Shown here in pieces: positions 8,851-17,007 of a DNA stretch of 64,000 bases. The position numbers were made by a program, and so were the translations under genes. The DNA is from Tidjanibacter sp. Lineage in GTDB: Bacteria > Bacteroidota > Bacteroidia > Bacteroidales > Rikenellaceae. The notes under the pieces are model-generated. The model made no database searches. It was not told where the DNA came from and worked only from the letters and a program-made list of their open reading frames with translations. Numbering within the stretch: the stretch's first letter is position 1; the number at the start of each line of letters is the position of its first letter. Location: contig JAFQNC010000020.1 of assembly GCA_017396085.1 (NCBI GenBank), forward strand, positions 1 to 64,000, given 5' to 3'.

Positions 8851-9801
8851 CTACTTGCCTCGTCCTCTGGGGTGGGCCTGATTGTAGGCCTCGCGCAGGT
8901 GGGCGATGTCGGTGTGGGTGTAAATCTGCGTGGCCTGCAACGAGGCGTGGCCCAGCAGTTCCTGTATCTCCCTGATGTCGGCTCCGTGGCCCAGCAACTG
9001 GGTGGCGAAGGTGTGGCGCAACACGTGTGGGCTGTGCTTACCCTTCACTCCTGCCGCAGCCAACTCTCGTTGTATGGTGCGTTCAATCTGATAGCGACTC
9101 ATTTCGCACACCTCTGCTTGGCCCTCGGGGGAGCGTTTCGATGTTAAAAATAGTGCTTTTTTGTGAGAACTGCAAACATTTTGCCTACAAAATTCGCTCC
9201 TACTTTTGAGGTACTCTGCAAGGTATGGGCGCAAGTGGTTCACAATGGGAACGATGCGCTCCTTATTTCCTTTTCCGAGAACTTTTGCCTCGGCGAGATT
9301 GTGGGCGAGGGAGTCGGTAGTGAGGGTGGTAATCTCGGCCAGTCGCAGTCCTGTGGCGTAGGTGAGCACCACAAGGAGTGCATCCCTCTTGGGGGCATAC
9401 TCTTCAGCCTCCTCAAAGCGAGCCAAGAGGCTCCCTACGATGTTTTGTATGTTGTCGGTGTGGATGTAGGTGGGCAACTTGGCGGAAGTTTTGAGTCGGT
9501 AGGTTTCGCCGAGGGGGTTACGGTCGATAATCTTCTTGTCGGCCATCCAGCGAAACCACGCCTTCACCGAGGAACTTTTGGTGTTGACCGAGGCAGCCTT
9601 GCACTTGTTGTCCTTGGCGAGGTGGGTTATCCACCCGCTGAAGTCCTCGCGGCTGACAAGGGCAGGGCGGAACTCTTTGGGCGTGGAGTGGCACCACGCC
9701 ACAAACTCCTCACAATCACGAATGTAGTTGTGTACGGTGCCCGGGGCGAGCCTCCTTTCGTAGGCGATGTAGTGCTCAAATTGTTCCAAAGCGTTCTTCA
9801 T
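8851..9801 (-). CDS. xerC: Tyrosine recombinase XerC
   Basis: A 316-residue tyrosine recombinase that resolves chromosome dimers at dif with XerD. An N-terminal SAM-like core-binding domain (about 1-90) precedes the catalytic domain. Catalytic residues are all visible: Arg153 in TGLRLAE, Lys177 in LGKGNKER, His259 and Arg262 in HVLRHTFAT, His285 in LGHAS and nucleophile Tyr294 in IYTH. Length and HVLRHTFATQLL motif fit XerC/D rather than an element integrase, and no mobile genes flank it. The xerC-hpf order is common in Bacteroidales. A TATTTTTG promoter-like element lies only a few bases upstream of the ATG (9806-9813, minus), so the leader would be very short. Confidence 0.93.
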   Translation of the reverse strand: MKNALEQFEHYIAYERRLAPGTVHNYIRDCEEFVAWCHSTPKEFRPALVSREDFSGWITHLAKDNKCKAASVNTKSSSVKAWFRWMADKKIIDRNPLGETYRLKTSAKLPTYIHTDNIQNIVGSLLARFEEAEEYAPKRDALLVVLTYATGLRLAEITTLTTDSLAHNLAEAKVLGKGNKERIVPIVNHLRPYLAEYLKSRSEFCRQNVCSSHKKALFLTSKRSPEGQAEVCEMSRYQIERTIQRELAAAGVKGKHSPHVLRHTFATQLLGHGADIREIQELLGHASLQATQIYTHTDIAHLREAYNQAHPRGRGK

Positions 9802-10140
9802 ATCCCAAAAATAAGAAATAAAATTGAGAATTGAGAATTGAGAATTGAAAAAGTTGGTGTGCCATAGGCACGGGTATTAAAAAAGATACCCAAGGGGCAT
9901 TAAGGGCATTAAGGACTTTAAGGGCCTTAAGGGCAAGAAAGGGCAGCAAAGGGCAAGGAAGGGCAGAAAGGGAATTCAAGGAGGTTAAGGAAGATAGGAA
10001 GGATAGGAAGAACGGTTATCACTCATATCACTCCCTACGCTCCCTATACACCCTAAACTCCCTACTCTCTCTAACTTCCCTAAACTCTCTACACTCCCTT
10101 TGTTACCCTTTCTGCACCACAATTTTTATGGAAAAATGTA
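9802..10140. repeat. heptamer, palindrome and nonamer repeats between xerC and bamD
   Basis: No gene seen. GAGAATT heptamers run at about 9822-9845. A palindrome CACGGGTAT...ATACCC with TAAAAAAG loop lies at 9869-9892. From about 9895 GGGCATTAA/GGGCCTTAA nonamers run on into 9-10 bp purine units (AAGGGCAGAA-type) and then pyrimidine nonamers such as CTCCCTACG, CTCCCTATA, CTCCCTACT up to about 10105. Successive modules differ in sequence but keep a short fixed period. Confidence 0.85.
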
Positions 10141-10150
10141 ATATAATTTT

Positions 10151-10180
10151 TTTGGGAGTCGTTAAAAATGTATAACTTTG
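10151..10180 (+). promoter_or_regulatory. promoter for bamD
   Basis: TTTG at 10151-10154 and TAACTTTG at 10173-10180, separated by 18 bp, close to the Bacteroidota consensus. Transcription would begin about 45 nt before bamD. Confidence 0.75.
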
Positions 10181-10232
10181 CGCACTAATATGCCCTTTTG
10201 GCAACGAGTGCCGAAAGATGGAGGAGATGTTT

Positions 10233-11108
10233 ATGAAGAGAAATTTTGTGATAAAGATGGTTGTGGTGGCGCTTATGGTGGGCGCTGTGGGGTGTAGTTC
10301 CTACAACAAACTCCTCAAAGCCAACGACTCCGACCAGATGTTCCACGCTGCCATTGACTATTACAACAAAGGACAGTTCGACCGTGCATTGCAACTCTTC
10401 GAGGAGATTTCTCCCCGATACAGCGCCACAATGAGGGCCGACACCATTATGTACTACACCGGTTGCTGCTTCTACAAGCAGGGCGACTTTATGACCAGTG
10501 CGCAGATTTTTGACGAGTACAGGCGCACCTATGGTCGCAGTCCGCTGTTGGAGGATGTGGAGTATATGCACGCTATGGGCTACTACTTCGCCTCGCCTGT
10601 CCCCTCAAGGGACCAGACCACAACCCTCCAAGCCATCTCGGCCATCAACGAGTATTTGGAGCGTTATCCCGACACTCCCAAGAAGGGTGTGTGTGAAATG
10701 AGGCTCGAGGAGTTGCAGAACAAACTCTACGACAAGTCGTTCATCAACGCCCGCACCTACTACAAAACTCGCAAATACAAGTCGGCAATCATTGCCCTGC
10801 GCAATGCCTTGTCCGACTACCCCAATACGCCCCACAGGGAGGAGATTCTCTATCTGACGCTCGATGCGTGCTATGAGTTGGCTTCCAACTCGGTATCCTC
10901 TTTGCAGGTGGACCGCTACTTAGACGCTATGGATGCCTACTACAACCTTGTGTCGGAGTTCCCCAACACCAAGCACAAGAGAGCGGCCGAGCGTATGCAC
11001 CGCGCTTGCAAAAACTATCTCGCCAAGCACAATGCCGGCGAGATTGAGAGCGATGGTGCCGATGTGGTGGGGGAGAGCAAGTTGAATACAAATACAAATA
11101 TGCAATAG
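10233..11108 (+). CDS. bamD: Outer-membrane assembly lipoprotein BamD
   Basis: A 291-residue TPR lipoprotein of the BAM complex, which inserts beta-barrel proteins in the outer membrane. The N-terminus MKRNFVIK, hydrophobic core and lipobox-like AVGC (Cys21) make a lipoprotein signal; several TPR-like helix pairs follow, e.g. DYYNKGQFDRALQLFEE. Three in-frame ATGs occur (10218, 10227, 10233). 10233 is preferred because GGAGGAG sits 7 nt upstream. It starts a unit with rpoZ (16 bp downstream) and recN, as commonly seen in Bacteroidales. Confidence 0.93.
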   Translation: MKRNFVIKMVVVALMVGAVGCSSYNKLLKANDSDQMFHAAIDYYNKGQFDRALQLFEEISPRYSATMRADTIMYYTGCCFYKQGDFMTSAQIFDEYRRTYGRSPLLEDVEYMHAMGYYFASPVPSRDQTTTLQAISAINEYLERYPDTPKKGVCEMRLEELQNKLYDKSFINARTYYKTRKYKSAIIALRNALSDYPNTPHREEILYLTLDACYELASNSVSSLQVDRYLDAMDAYYNLVSEFPNTKHKRAAERMHRACKNYLAKHNAGEIESDGADVVGESKLNTNTNMQ

Positions 11109-11124
11109 TTTAAGTCTAAACACA

Positions 11125-11436
11125 ATGGAGATTAAAAGGAACGTACCAAACAACACGGTAACCCGCAAACTCACCGATATTGACGGCCCCACCGGCAACG
11201 TCTACGAGTCGGTTACCATCATCGCCAAACGTGCCAACCAAATTTCGACCGAACTCAAACAGGAGCTCAACCGCAAGTTGGCCGACTTCTCTACCACCAC
11301 CGACTCGTTGGAGGAGACTTTCGAGAATCGTGAGCAGATTGAAATCTCGAAGTACTACGAGCGTATTCCAAAACCTGTACTCATCGCAACCGAGGAGTTC
11401 CTCGATGGCGAGGTTGTGTTCAAGGAGAAGGAGTAA
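11125..11436 (+). CDS. rpoZ: RNA polymerase omega-like subunit (Bacteroidota type)
   Basis: A 103-residue protein of the Rpb6/omega-type family found beside bamD in Bacteroidota. It has the expected elements: an N-terminal TVTRKLTDIDGPTGNVYESVTIIAKRA region that resembles the omega core, then a helical stretch and an acidic C-terminus. Omega helps assemble RNA polymerase around the beta' subunit. It follows bamD by 16 bp and is surely co-transcribed. Assignment relies on the N-terminal pattern and gene order. Confidence 0.85.
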   Translation: MEIKRNVPNNTVTRKLTDIDGPTGNVYESVTIIAKRANQISTELKQELNRKLADFSTTTDSLEETFENREQIEISKYYERIPKPVLIATEEFLDGEVVFKEKE

Positions 11437-11569
11437 GGCAGTCGGTAGAATTAGACGAGAAGAGGAACAAGTTGGGGGCGTTAAGGGCGCTAATGCCTTT
11501 AAGGCCCTCAATGGTTTTTGGCAACATCACTCACTCATACCACGTAACCCACACGCACGCACACACACA
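11437..11569. repeat. nonamer array between rpoZ and recN
   Basis: Units of 9 bp (GTTGGGGGC, GTTAAGGGC, GCTAATGCC, TTTAAGGCC, CTCAATGGT) occupy 11471-11515, followed by an ACAC-rich leader to the recN start. In several Bacteroidales coaBC and a DUF4835 gene sit here; neither is present. Confidence 0.8.
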
Positions 11570-13222
11570 ATGCTACGACATCTGACAGTTGAAAACTATG
11601 CACTCATTGAGAGGCTCGATATGACATTGAGCCCCCGCCTGAATATTATCACGGGCGAAACGGGTGCGGGTAAGAGTATTCTATTGGGTGCCTTGGGGTT
11701 GGTGTTGGGCAACAGGGCCGACATCGCCACCCTCAAGGAGAGTGGGCGCAACTGTGTGGTGGAGGCCGAGTTTGAGGTGGGGGCCTATGGGTTGGAGGAG
11801 TTCTTTGAGGAGAACGACTTGGAGTGGGCAGCCACCACAACCATACGCCGTGTGATTACCCCCGCAGGCAAATCGAGGGCCTATGTGAACGACCTGCCCG
11901 TGCAACTCGCCGTGCTTAAGGAGTTGGGCACAAGGCTCATAGACATCCACTCCCAGCACCACTCGCTGATGATTGCAGGCGAAGGTTTCAGGATGCAGAT
12001 TGTGGATGCCGTGGCGGAGAATGGCGAACTGAGGAGTGCCTATCAGGAGGCCTATGCTGCCTTGCGTAGGGCCGAGAGTGAACTCGCTGCACTGCGCCGC
12101 ACGGTGGAAGCCAACCTGCGAGATAAGGAATACATTGAGTTCCAATATGGTCAACTCTCTGCGCTCAAACTGCGTGAGGGCGAGTTGGCGGAGTTGGAGG
12201 CCGAGAGCCGAATGTTGGACAATGTGGAGCGCATAGCCGACACCATTGGTGGCTCGGTGGCCTTGTTAGATGAGGAGGAGAACGGAGTGTTGGCAAGGTT
12301 GCGCCGTATTGAGGGTGGCTTTGCGAAGATTAGTGATGTCTATGGCCCTGCCGGAGAGGTTGCCGAGAGGGTGAAGGCTGCACTCGTGGAACTCAAAGAT
12401 GTTGCAGCCCAACTTGGCGAGGAGGCCGGCTCGGTGGAGAACAACCCACAGAGGGCCGAGGAGGTGAACGACAGGCTTGATGCCATCTACACGCTGATGC
12501 GTAAGCACGGGGTGCAGACGGTGGAGGAACTCATTGCGTTGGAGAAGGAATATGGCTCCAAGTTGGGTATCATTGTGGATGCCGATGCGGAGTTGGCTCG
12601 CTTGGAGAGCGAGGTGGGCAGGCGCAAGGAGGTGGCAGAAAAGTGTGCCGCCACGCTTACCGCTTCAAGGCGCAAGGCTGCCGAGAGTCTGGCAGCGCAA
12701 ACGGAGGCTATGTTGGCCCGATTGGGTATGGAGCACTCCACCTTTGTGGGCAGAGTGGGTGTGGCCGAGGGGCTCACTCCCACGGGTGCCGACACTGTGG
12801 ACTTCCTCTTCAGTTCATCGCCCAAGTTTTCGCCACAGCCGCTGGAAAAGGTTGCTTCGGGAGGTGAGATTTCGAGGGTTATGCTCTGCTTGAAGGCTCT
12901 GGTGGCCGACAAGGCCAATATGCCAACGGTGGTGTTTGACGAGATTGACACGGGTATTTCGGGGCGCATTGCCGATGTTACGGGCCAGATTATTGCCGAA
13001 TTGTCGGTGGGGCGTCAGGTGGTCAATATCACCCACCTGCCGCAGGTGGCCTCAAAGGGCGACACCCATTTCAGGGTGTTCAAGGATGCGGCCGATGGGC
13101 GCACGCACATAGAACTCCTCTCGGCCGAGGAGAGGGTGGTGGAGATAGCCAAAATGCTCGGCGGAAATGAGGATGTGTCGGATGCGGCGTTGGAGTTGGC
13201 ACGCCGATTGATAGAGAAATAG
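11570..13222 (+). CDS. recN: DNA repair protein RecN
   Basis: A 550-residue SMC-like ATPase that acts early in double-strand break repair. Walker A GETGAGKS is at 29-36, a long coiled-coil middle follows, and the C-terminal part has the ABC signature SGGEISRVML, Walker B VVFDEIDTGISG and the conserved NITHLPQVAS. Length matches RecN. The frame is open upstream to 11180 but the family N-terminus begins MLRHLTVENYALI at 11570. Last gene of the bamD unit, with a terminator just after. Confidence 0.96.
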   Translation: MLRHLTVENYALIERLDMTLSPRLNIITGETGAGKSILLGALGLVLGNRADIATLKESGRNCVVEAEFEVGAYGLEEFFEENDLEWAATTTIRRVITPAGKSRAYVNDLPVQLAVLKELGTRLIDIHSQHHSLMIAGEGFRMQIVDAVAENGELRSAYQEAYAALRRAESELAALRRTVEANLRDKEYIEFQYGQLSALKLREGELAELEAESRMLDNVERIADTIGGSVALLDEEENGVLARLRRIEGGFAKISDVYGPAGEVAERVKAALVELKDVAAQLGEEAGSVENNPQRAEEVNDRLDAIYTLMRKHGVQTVEELIALEKEYGSKLGIIVDADAELARLESEVGRRKEVAEKCAATLTASRRKAAESLAAQTEAMLARLGMEHSTFVGRVGVAEGLTPTGADTVDFLFSSSPKFSPQPLEKVASGGEISRVMLCLKALVADKANMPTVVFDEIDTGISGRIADVTGQIIAELSVGRQVVNITHLPQVASKGDTHFRVFKDAADGRTHIELLSAEERVVEIAKMLGGNEDVSDAALELARRLIEK

Positions 13223-13225
13223 GAG

Positions 13226-13269
13226 AGTTTGGGCGATGGACAAAGTTCGGGCCCAAACTTTTGTTTTAT
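13226..13269 (+). terminator. recN terminator
   Basis: A 9-bp stem AGTTTGGGC (13226-13234) pairs with GCCCAAACT (13251-13259), followed by TTTTGTTTTAT. Confidence 0.85.
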
Positions 13270-13347
13270 AGGCGGTTGGCGAGAGGTTGAGGTTTTGAAA
13301 AATGTAGAATTACGCCACCGCTCCGAGGGTGCCACACGGCAAAAAGG

Positions 13348-13355
13348 TACCTTTG
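13348..13355 (+). promoter_or_regulatory. promoter -7 element
   Basis: TACCTTTG, matching TAnnTTTG, 31 nt upstream of the 13386 start. No clear TTG partner seen. Confidence 0.65.
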
Positions 13356-13385
13356 ACAAGATGTGGAATTGCCAACAAAAAAGAG

Positions 13386-14966
13386 ATGATTGACTACAAA
13401 AAAGAGTATGACCTGCTGGGTAGGCTCTACAACACCACCACCGAGGTCATACCCATTCCCGATAGCGGAGTGGAAATTCACAACCGCCACTACACCTCCA
13501 CCTTCCCTGCCGAGTATAGCGACAATGGGGTGGTGATGGGTAACCTCTACTACTTTGAACTCACACAAGGAGGCCGAGATGAGAACAACCACTTTGTCTA
13601 CCCCGTGATGGTCCCCACCAGAGGAGAGGGGAGCGAGGAGGCCAAGTTCGACAAAGCCATCTTGTTCTTCCACGGACTCAACGAGAGGGCGTGGAACAAA
13701 TACCTGCCGTGGGCCAAGTATCTGGCCGAGAGGTGTGGCCGTCCGGTGATTATGTTCCCCATCGCCTACCATATGGGGCGTGCGCCAAAGAGTTGGAGCA
13801 ACCCACGCAATATGATGGAGGTGGCCAAAGACCGCAACAACGGTGAGTTGTCCTCTACCTTCGCCAATGCCGCACTGAGCGTGAGGCTTGAGAAAAACCC
13901 CGAGAGATTTCTGATTTCGGGCGTGCAGAGCTACTACGATGTGATTGACATCGTGGGCAACATCAAGGCCGGTGGCGACCCACTGTTTGAGAAGGGTGCC
14001 CACATCGACATCTTCTCCTACTCCATCGGCGCTTTCCTCTCGGAGATATTGCTGCTCAACAACTTCAACGACCTCTTCCGCGACTGCCGACTCTTTATGT
14101 TCTGCGGAGGCACCACCTTTGATTCTATGAACGGTATCTCCAAGTACATTATGGACGAGAAGGCATTTGAGAGTGTTATGAGCCTCAATAACCCCAAAAA
14201 ACTCAAACGTATGGGGCGCAACTTTGAGGGGGCCACAAAGAGTATGAAGTTCAAACGCACGTGGAACGGCATTGGGGTGATGATGAATAGTAAAGAACGC
14301 CGCAAGGAGCGTGAAAAGTTGCTCAACAAGTGCGCCCACAACATCTACGCAGTGGCTTTGGAGAAGGACTCGGTGATGCCCTACAAGAAGATTGTGCGCA
14401 CGCTAAAAGGTAAGAAAGGGGACATCCCCACGAGGGTTGAGGTTATCGACTTCCCCTACGACTACTCCCACGAGGTTCCTTTCCCCACGGGCGATGATAA
14501 GGTAGGCTCACTCGTTAATCGTTGCTTTACAGTGATTTTCAACAATGTGGCCAACTTCTACCTCATTGGCGACAGTGTGCGCGAGAAGGCCGAGAGGTAC
14601 CGCTTGGAGAAGGCGGAGCAGGCCGAGCGTGCCGAGCAGGAGCGCAGGGAGAAGGAGGCGCGCGTGAGGGCCGCAAAGGCTGCCAAGCAGGAGCAAGAGG
14701 AGCGCGAGAAGGCCTCCAAGCGAGAGCAGAAGGAGCAGACAAAGGCTGCCAAACGTGAACAAAAGGAGCAGGCAAAGGCTGCCAAGCGTGAACAAAAGGA
14801 GCAGGCAAAGGCTGCCAAGCGTGAACTCAAAGCCCAGCGCAAAGCGACAAAGGCAGAGCAGAAGATGCAACGCAAGGCCGAGAAAGCCCAACGCAAGGCC
14901 GAGCGCAAGGCGGCCAAAGAACAGCGCAAAACCGCCAAAGCAGAAAGAGTAATTAGTAAAGAGTAA
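13386..14966 (+). CDS. Alpha/beta-hydrolase-like protein (DUF6051 type) with hendecad-repeat tail
   Basis: 526 residues, in two parts. Residues 1-400 look like an alpha/beta hydrolase: an oxyanion-type FFHGLNERAW (His96-Gly97), a nucleophile elbow SYSIGA with Ser213, a possible acid Asp328 in EKDSVMP and His362 in YSHEVP. I recall such proteins as DUF6051 in Bacteroidales; substrate is unknown and no signal peptide is seen. Residues 400-526 are a highly charged Lys/Arg/Glu/Gln/Ala helix, with 11-residue repeats from 445 to 521 (KREQKEQ-A/T-KAA type). The tail is an addition to the domain and could mediate binding to nucleic acid, membrane or ribosome, but this is not shown. Start at 13386 suits the promoter at 13348; an upstream ATG at 13329 would precede it. 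Confidence 0.75.
   Translation: MIDYKKEYDLLGRLYNTTTEVIPIPDSGVEIHNRHYTSTFPAEYSDNGVVMGNLYYFELTQGGRDENNHFVYPVMVPTRGEGSEEAKFDKAILFFHGLNERAWNKYLPWAKYLAERCGRPVIMFPIAYHMGRAPKSWSNPRNMMEVAKDRNNGELSSTFANAALSVRLEKNPERFLISGVQSYYDVIDIVGNIKAGGDPLFEKGAHIDIFSYSIGAFLSEILLLNNFNDLFRDCRLFMFCGGTTFDSMNGISKYIMDEKAFESVMSLNNPKKLKRMGRNFEGATKSMKFKRTWNGIGVMMNSKERRKEREKLLNKCAHNIYAVALEKDSVMPYKKIVRTLKGKKGDIPTRVEVIDFPYDYSHEVPFPTGDDKVGSLVNRCFTVIFNNVANFYLIGDSVREKAERYRLEKAEQAERAEQERREKEARVRAAKAAKQEQEEREKASKREQKEQTKAAKREQKEQAKAAKREQKEQAKAAKRELKAQRKATKAEQKMQRKAEKAQRKAERKAAKEQRKTAKAERVISKE
14718..14948 (+). repeat. in-gene 33-bp tandem repeats (hendecad coding)
   Basis: Seven consecutive 33-bp units encode 11-residue repeats; the second and third are near identical, later ones diverge. 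The 11-residue period suits a right-handed or straight coiled coil. Confidence 0.85.
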
Positions 14967-15046
14967 TTAGTAAATATTTTTCCCTAAACTCCCTAAATTC
15001 CCAACCGGCACAGTTGCGGCGAAGCCAGAAGAATAGGAAGAATGGG
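14967..15046. repeat. heptamer repeat in a convergent intergenic region
   Basis: GTAATTA, GTAAAGA, GTAATTA, GTAAATA run from about 14951 (overlapping the gene end) to 14978, then A/T and pyrimidine-rich units. It separates two convergent genes. No clear terminator was recognised. Confidence 0.6.
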
Positions 15047-15670
15047 TTATCTCTCCAAAATGAGTTCGCCAAACCACTCGGGGCGGTGGAAGTCGGGTTG
15101 CTCCACCCCAATGGGACTCCAACTTACAAAGTGCACAGGGTCGGTGTCATCGCCACACTTATAGAGATTGGCCAGTAGCCTTTCGGGGGTGCCTTCAATG
15201 TCCAGTACCGCAAAGGGAAGTTCAATCTCAAGGCTCCACTTGCCGTCTTTGATGTCGATGGGCTCGGCGGGCAACGAAGAACGGCGCACGATGGGGGCCG
15301 CCTGCTCCGCAGTGAAGTGGGCGCAATCGGTGCGTGAGCGTCTTTTGGCCGAGAGCCCCACGCCAATGCAGTTGGTCTCAAAGTTGAAGTAGAAAGCACT
15401 CTCGGGCTCCTTCACAAACAACTCCACGCAACTATCCTTCCACACGGGTCCATTGGCGGTGGTACACACCGCTTTGGTGTGAGCCTCCTCCACCTCGTAG
15501 CGCACCAGCAGCGATGTGCCGTTGTGGCCAATGTGGAAGCGCACCGAAGGTTTGTAGGGATACTCCGACCAGTTGATGCACTCGATGGTGTCGGTGGCAA
15601 ATTGCTCGGGGTGGTCAAACCCATCCACGCGGGGTACTCTGATACTCTTTCTCATCTCGGATATTGACAA
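15047..15670 (-). CDS. CBM9-like carbohydrate-binding domain protein
   Basis: 207 residues resembling the family-9-like carbohydrate-binding fold found in Bacteroidales: strands ending in VRYEVEE, the NGPVWKDSCVELFV motif, FYFNFETNCIG, and a C-terminal WSLEIELPF...FVSWSPIG...FHRPEWFG motif. No signal peptide, so it appears cytoplasmic, unlike secreted CBMs. It lies 67 bp downstream of the LacI-type regulator gene on the same strand and may be co-transcribed. ATG at 15670 is used; the next ATG at 15655 is possible. Ligand unknown. Confidence 0.75.
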   Translation of the reverse strand: MSISEMRKSIRVPRVDGFDHPEQFATDTIECINWSEYPYKPSVRFHIGHNGTSLLVRYEVEEAHTKAVCTTANGPVWKDSCVELFVKEPESAFYFNFETNCIGVGLSAKRRSRTDCAHFTAEQAAPIVRRSSLPAEPIDIKDGKWSLEIELPFAVLDIEGTPERLLANLYKCGDDTDPVHFVSWSPIGVEQPDFHRPEWFGELILER

Positions 15671-15737
15671 TTTGTCGGTTCAGTTTAATACAACTTGCGG
15701 TGTGTTGGGTAAACACCTTTCGCTCCACTTGTGCAAC

Positions 15738-16829
15738 TCACCATCTGGTGGCCGAGTTCTGAACAACATACTCCTTGTAGAAGTCGATGTTCTCGCGGGT
15801 GATGATGTCCAGCGGCATATAGTTCTCCACGGCGGGGTGGCTACCGCAGATGATACTCTTCAAAAGCGTCTCCACCGCAAGGAAGCCCTGCAACTCCGGC
15901 CTTTGGCCCACAAGGAAGTCCAAGCGACCATCCATCATTGCGGCCACGTTGTCGCTCGTGGGGTCGAGGCAGATGGTCTTGATGTGGTCTATGCCGATGC
16001 GTTTGAGGCTGTCGGTGATGATGCTGCCCCTTGACGACAACACCGCCGCTCCCTTTACATTGGGGTGGGCCGCAAAGAAATCGGCCAGAGTCTTGTCGTT
16101 GTAGGCTTTGTCCAAAGGGGAGAAGTTGAGGCGGTACACCTTGTCGCCAAGGCGGTTTTCGTGGAAAAACTCCATAAAACCAATCTTGCGCTGAATGGTG
16201 TTGTTGGCACTCTCATCGCCCACCCTCATCGCTTGGAACAGTGCATATTCGCTGTCGGGAGGGGTGGTTTGACGAATGAGTTTGGCAATCAGATAGCCAC
16301 AGGAGTCCTGCTTGGCGGAGTAGAAGGCCGTGGGGTTGGTGCCCTCCACCATAGAGTCTACATAGGCATAGGGGATGTGCTCCTCGTCAAGCGTCTGTGT
16401 CAGTCGTATTGTTTCGTCTTTGAAGGTGGGCCCTATGACCACCGCATCGGGCCGAGCCTCCAACACTTCGGAGTAGGTGGTGCGGCAGTTGTAGAGGTCA
16501 TATTGGTCGTAGGTGTAGACCTCGCTTGTGAGGTCCACAACGCTGTATTCGTTCAGAGCCTTGCTGAAACCCTCGTGTATCTGTTGCCAATATTGGCTAC
16601 CTTGGGTGTGGGGCGTTACGAACACAATCTTTATGTGCTTGCGTATGGAGATGGAGGAGAGGTAGATGTTGGGGTTGTAGTTCACCCTGTTGAGCACCTC
16701 TTCCACTGCTTTGAGGGCTGCGGGCGACACCTTGCCTCGCCCGTGCAGCACACGGTCCACCGTTCCGGCCGACACTCCGGCCATCTCGGCAATGTCCTTA
16801 ATTCTGATTTTATGGGGGTTCTTTGCCAT
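15738..16829 (-). CDS. LacI-family transcriptional regulator
   Basis: 363 residues. An N-terminal LacI helix-turn-helix (IRIKDIAEMAGVSAGTVDRVLHGRGKVSP, residues about 8-36, seen in parts) with hinge region precedes a periplasmic-binding-protein-like sugar sensor domain, including a VVIGPTFKDE segment. Such proteins repress or activate sugar genes in response to a small ligand. The frame is open 13 codons further upstream, but a TACCTTTG promoter at 16847-16854 lies inside that extension, so MAKNPHK at 16829 is the start, with a leader of about 12 nt. Neighbouring phosphatase and dehydrogenase genes are candidate targets. Confidence 0.92.
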   Translation of the reverse strand: MAKNPHKIRIKDIAEMAGVSAGTVDRVLHGRGKVSPAALKAVEEVLNRVNYNPNIYLSSISIRKHIKIVFVTPHTQGSQYWQQIHEGFSKALNEYSVVDLTSEVYTYDQYDLYNCRTTYSEVLEARPDAVVIGPTFKDETIRLTQTLDEEHIPYAYVDSMVEGTNPTAFYSAKQDSCGYLIAKLIRQTTPPDSEYALFQAMRVGDESANNTIQRKIGFMEFFHENRLGDKVYRLNFSPLDKAYNDKTLADFFAAHPNVKGAAVLSSRGSIITDSLKRIGIDHIKTICLDPTSDNVAAMMDGRLDFLVGQRPELQGFLAVETLLKSIICGSHPAVENYMPLDIITRENIDFYKEYVVQNSATRW

Positions 16830-16846
16830 AGCGTGTGTGTTTTGCA

Positions 16847-16854
16847 CAAAGGTA
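16847..16854 (-). promoter_or_regulatory. promoter -7 element for the lacI-type gene
   Basis: TACCTTTG on the minus strand, matching TAnnTTTG. It decides the start of the downstream regulator. Confidence 0.75.
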
Positions 16855-17007
16855 TGATTTATTTTCAAGTCTACAAAATGTCTGATAGCAACATTGTTGC
16901 AGTTGTTTTCCTTTTTTGGCTATGGGGGATTGTGAGCCTGCTTTGGGGTGTGGAAGTGTGGAGAGTGTGGGAATGCACACCCTCGTTATGTTCATTCGTT
17001 GTATTCG

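Noticed and set aside
8851..9801. Tyrosine recombinase as a marker of a mobile element
   Set aside because: Sequence, length and neighbour hpf fit housekeeping XerC. No cargo or attachment repeats were seen.
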